From the NCBI GenBank assembly GCA_025617745.1, contig CM046855.1, positions 42,479,663 through 42,543,662 on the forward strand: DNA of 64,000 nt. The letters run 5' to 3'. The DNA is from Heliocidaris erythrogramma (taxonomy: Eukaryota > Echinodermata > Echinoidea > Camarodonta > Echinometridae). Of this stretch, positions 63,301 through 64,000 are shown one piece after another; the stretch's first letter is position 1, and each line of letters starts with the position of its first letter. The translations under genes were made by a program, and so were the position numbers. The notes beneath the pieces are model-generated. The model saw nothing but the letters and a program-made list of their open reading frames with translations. It did no database searches and was not told the DNA's origin.

Positions 63301-63740
63301 AGGCGGCCAATGGGGCTGGAGCCTGCTTCTTACCGGAACTGATTTATGAATACAGAGGTCTAACATTCAGGTAAGTTAGTACACAGAATTAAAGCTCTAC
63401 CATATACCAAGCACCAATTTTGGATAAATGTGACTGTTTCCTTTTCCAATGTGCCATATCACACGACCCCAGAGGTGCCGGGATCTTATTTGGAGTCTCT
63501 ACACAAATCTAATTTGTTCTTTTCATAAGCTGATATTCTCATACTGATAATATATTCTACAATAGACCGTATGCATTCAGTTTTATCGTAATACATTTAT
63601 TCTTAAAGGTGCTATACGAATCCATATTTTTGTTTTTCACTTTTGTGTAACCAAACGTTTCGTCCTCTCTTTCTCTCTCTCTCTATTGGTGTGTAGTCAT
63701 GGAGGAGACGAAAGCTTTACGACAAATCCAACTTTAGCAA
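57274..63740 (+). CDS. PLB1-like: Gene D (5' part): tandem paralogue of the phospholipase B1-like gene
   Basis: Exons 57274-57349, 58181-58308, (61053-61103, tentative), 61607-61673, 62253-62311, 63303-63370 and 63697-63740 reproduce the exon lengths and phases of gene C exons 1-6. The coding so far gives a signal peptide (MARSFWNTFLLTALLCC), a DWNETLPKLPGFECYENRPL segment, [19 protein letters not shown] with the catalytic serine, and SHGGDESF block II. The remaining blocks lie beyond the window. It should be a secreted or surface lipase acting on phospholipid acyl esters; substrate cannot be told. The optional 51-nt exon has no counterpart in gene C. Confidence 0.87.
58181..58308 (+). CDS. 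PLB1-like: Gene D exon 2
   Basis: 128 nt, phase 1 to 0: DERFEEAYTNIVNDMTSIMV, then DWNETLPKLPGFECYENRPL. Donor GTAAGT. It aligns with gene C exon 2. Confidence 0.88.
58309..60284. other. Gene D intron 2, first part
   Basis: A (TG)n-like stretch follows the donor at 58325-58420. The rest is AT-rich with no recognised element. Confidence 0.4.
60285..61000 (-). mobile_element. Penelope-like element 3' fragment
   Basis: Minus-strand frame 60825-60690 encodes TRRVKKAIQISLHP, then NNINRDNGIDIPEEWLLAI, which resembles the conserved end of the GIY-YIG endonuclease of Penelope-like elements. Downstream on the same strand, 60333-60304 carries a hammerhead-like core, as Penelope terminal regions do. 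The stretch is much richer in CpG than its surroundings. Gene D intron 2. Confidence 0.65.
60304..60333 (-). ncRNA. Hammerhead-ribozyme-like core of a Penelope-like element
   Basis: Minus strand reads CTGACGA, a 16-18-base segment that can close with GAC/GTC, then GAAAC and GTCGTAGC. CTGANGA and GAAA are the invariant core boxes. Stem III is minimal, as reported for Penelope hammerheads. Confidence 0.5.
61053..61103 (+). CDS. PLB1-like: Gene D candidate small exon
   Basis: 51 nt between TTTGCAG and GTTAAC, phase 0-0, encoding IDNTVINPGVKSKLLVK. It keeps the frame between exons 58181 and 61607 but has no counterpart in gene C, so it may be a cassette exon or chance. Confidence 0.35.
61607..61673 (+). 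CDS. PLB1-like: Gene D exon 3
   Basis: 67 nt, phase 0 to 1: ALGKNLEFSCKVTTPSDEIP then TS; same length and phase as gene C exon 3. Confidence 0.82.
62253..62311 (+). CDS. PLB1-like: Gene D exon 4: block I with nucleophile serine
   Basis: 59 nt, phase 1 to 0: [19 protein letters not shown]. Only the last residue differs from gene C in this exon. Confidence 0.93.
62412..62558. mobile_element. Miniature inverted-repeat element
   Basis: 147 bp with ends GGGCCCTGTTTCACAAAA and, inverted, GGGCCCTATTTCAGAAAA. It contains an ATTGGCTGA word and a self-complementary centre. No coding capacity. Gene D intron. Confidence 0.65.
63303..63370 (+). CDS. PLB1-like: Gene D exon 5
   Basis: 68 nt, phase 0 to 2: [20 protein letters not shown] then TF; donor GTAAGT. 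Confidence 0.93.
63697..63740 (+). CDS. PLB1-like: Gene D exon 6: block II
   Basis: 44 nt, phase 2 to 1: HGGDESFTTNPTLA after a split Ser codon. The last exon of gene D visible in the window. Confidence 0.9.
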
Positions 63741-63753
63741 GTAAGTGTTCAAG

Positions 63754-64000
63754 GGAAAGTCCACCCTGGTTACAAGTTGGTTTTAAAAGAAGCAGAAAAA
63801 TTAAAGAAACACATCAGTGAAGGTTTGAGCAAAATTCGATTTTAAAGAATCTCTTAAGATTTATTATTGCCAAATAATGACAATATGATGAAAATGAGTT
63901 TCAAGCAAAAAATTCGACTGGTCTTTCACTATAATATTATACGATGTCACCAAATCATTTTACTTCTCTGAATTATGTCCAGTAGAAAGCTACTACATTT
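63754..64000. repeat. Partial copy of the AAGGGAAAGTCC foldback family
   Basis: AAGGGAAAGTCCACCCTGG, AAGAAGCAGAAAAATTA and GTGAAGGTTTGAGCAAAATT match the left arm of the foldbacks at 28.26 and 46.48 kb. The right arm would lie beyond the window. Confidence 0.5.

Overview
This is a eukaryotic nuclear window, most likely from an echinoderm (sea-urchin-like) or another marine invertebrate deuterostome. Reasons: AT-rich DNA, long introns with GT..AG boundaries, exons carrying single EGF modules in phase 1-1, a single-exon rhodopsin-type GPCR, a tandem pair of animal phospholipase B1-type genes, tRNA-derived SINEs whose tails end in 'GCGCTATATAAA' plus ATT repeats, and Penelope-, Tx1/L1- and CR1/Jockey-type retroelements. 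The species call is inference. There is no bacterial or phage content.

Layout. (1) 1-2.3 kb: a GC-rich TTGGCGC-motif array, then the last two exons (EGF-like plus a cysteine-free CUB-like domain) of a secreted protein gene on the + strand (gene A). (2) 2.3-12.9 kb: repeats only, including a TTAA-flanked miniature element, a SINE split by a TA-flanked DNA transposon, a decayed LINE and a piggyBac-like element. (3) 12.9-27.0 kb, + strand: gene B, a complete-looking paralogue of gene A with a short signal segment, an unrecognised cysteine-bearing N-terminal domain, eight EGF-type exons and the CUB-like C-terminus. One EGF exon carries a 1-base frameshift, and one intron holds a three-level nest of transposons. 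(4) 27-37.9 kb: repeats, a Tx1/L1-like LINE with a perfect target duplication, a single-exon GPCR on the - strand (31.6-32.7 kb), and more foldback elements. (5) 37.9-54.8 kb, + strand: gene C, a 14-exon, 448-residue single-domain phospholipase B1-like GDSL/SGNH lipase with a signal peptide, a full set of catalytic blocks and a C-terminus that looks like a GPI-anchor signal. (6) 57.3 kb to the window end, + strand: gene D, a tandem paralogue of gene C with the same exon phases, running off the window after the block II exon.

Both multi-exon families are local tandem duplicates (A/B and C/D), so the window reads as two small clusters of secreted or cell-surface proteins separated by one GPCR. 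No functional link between them is visible. Most of the remaining DNA is transposon-derived. The nesting is resolved unusually well, because paralogous or tandem copies supply the empty sites. The most interesting signals are hammerhead-ribozyme-like cores (one beside a Penelope endonuclease remnant, one inside a CACTG-ended DNA element), a TIR family with telomere-like interiors, and arrays of short palindromic words that can fold into long hairpins.
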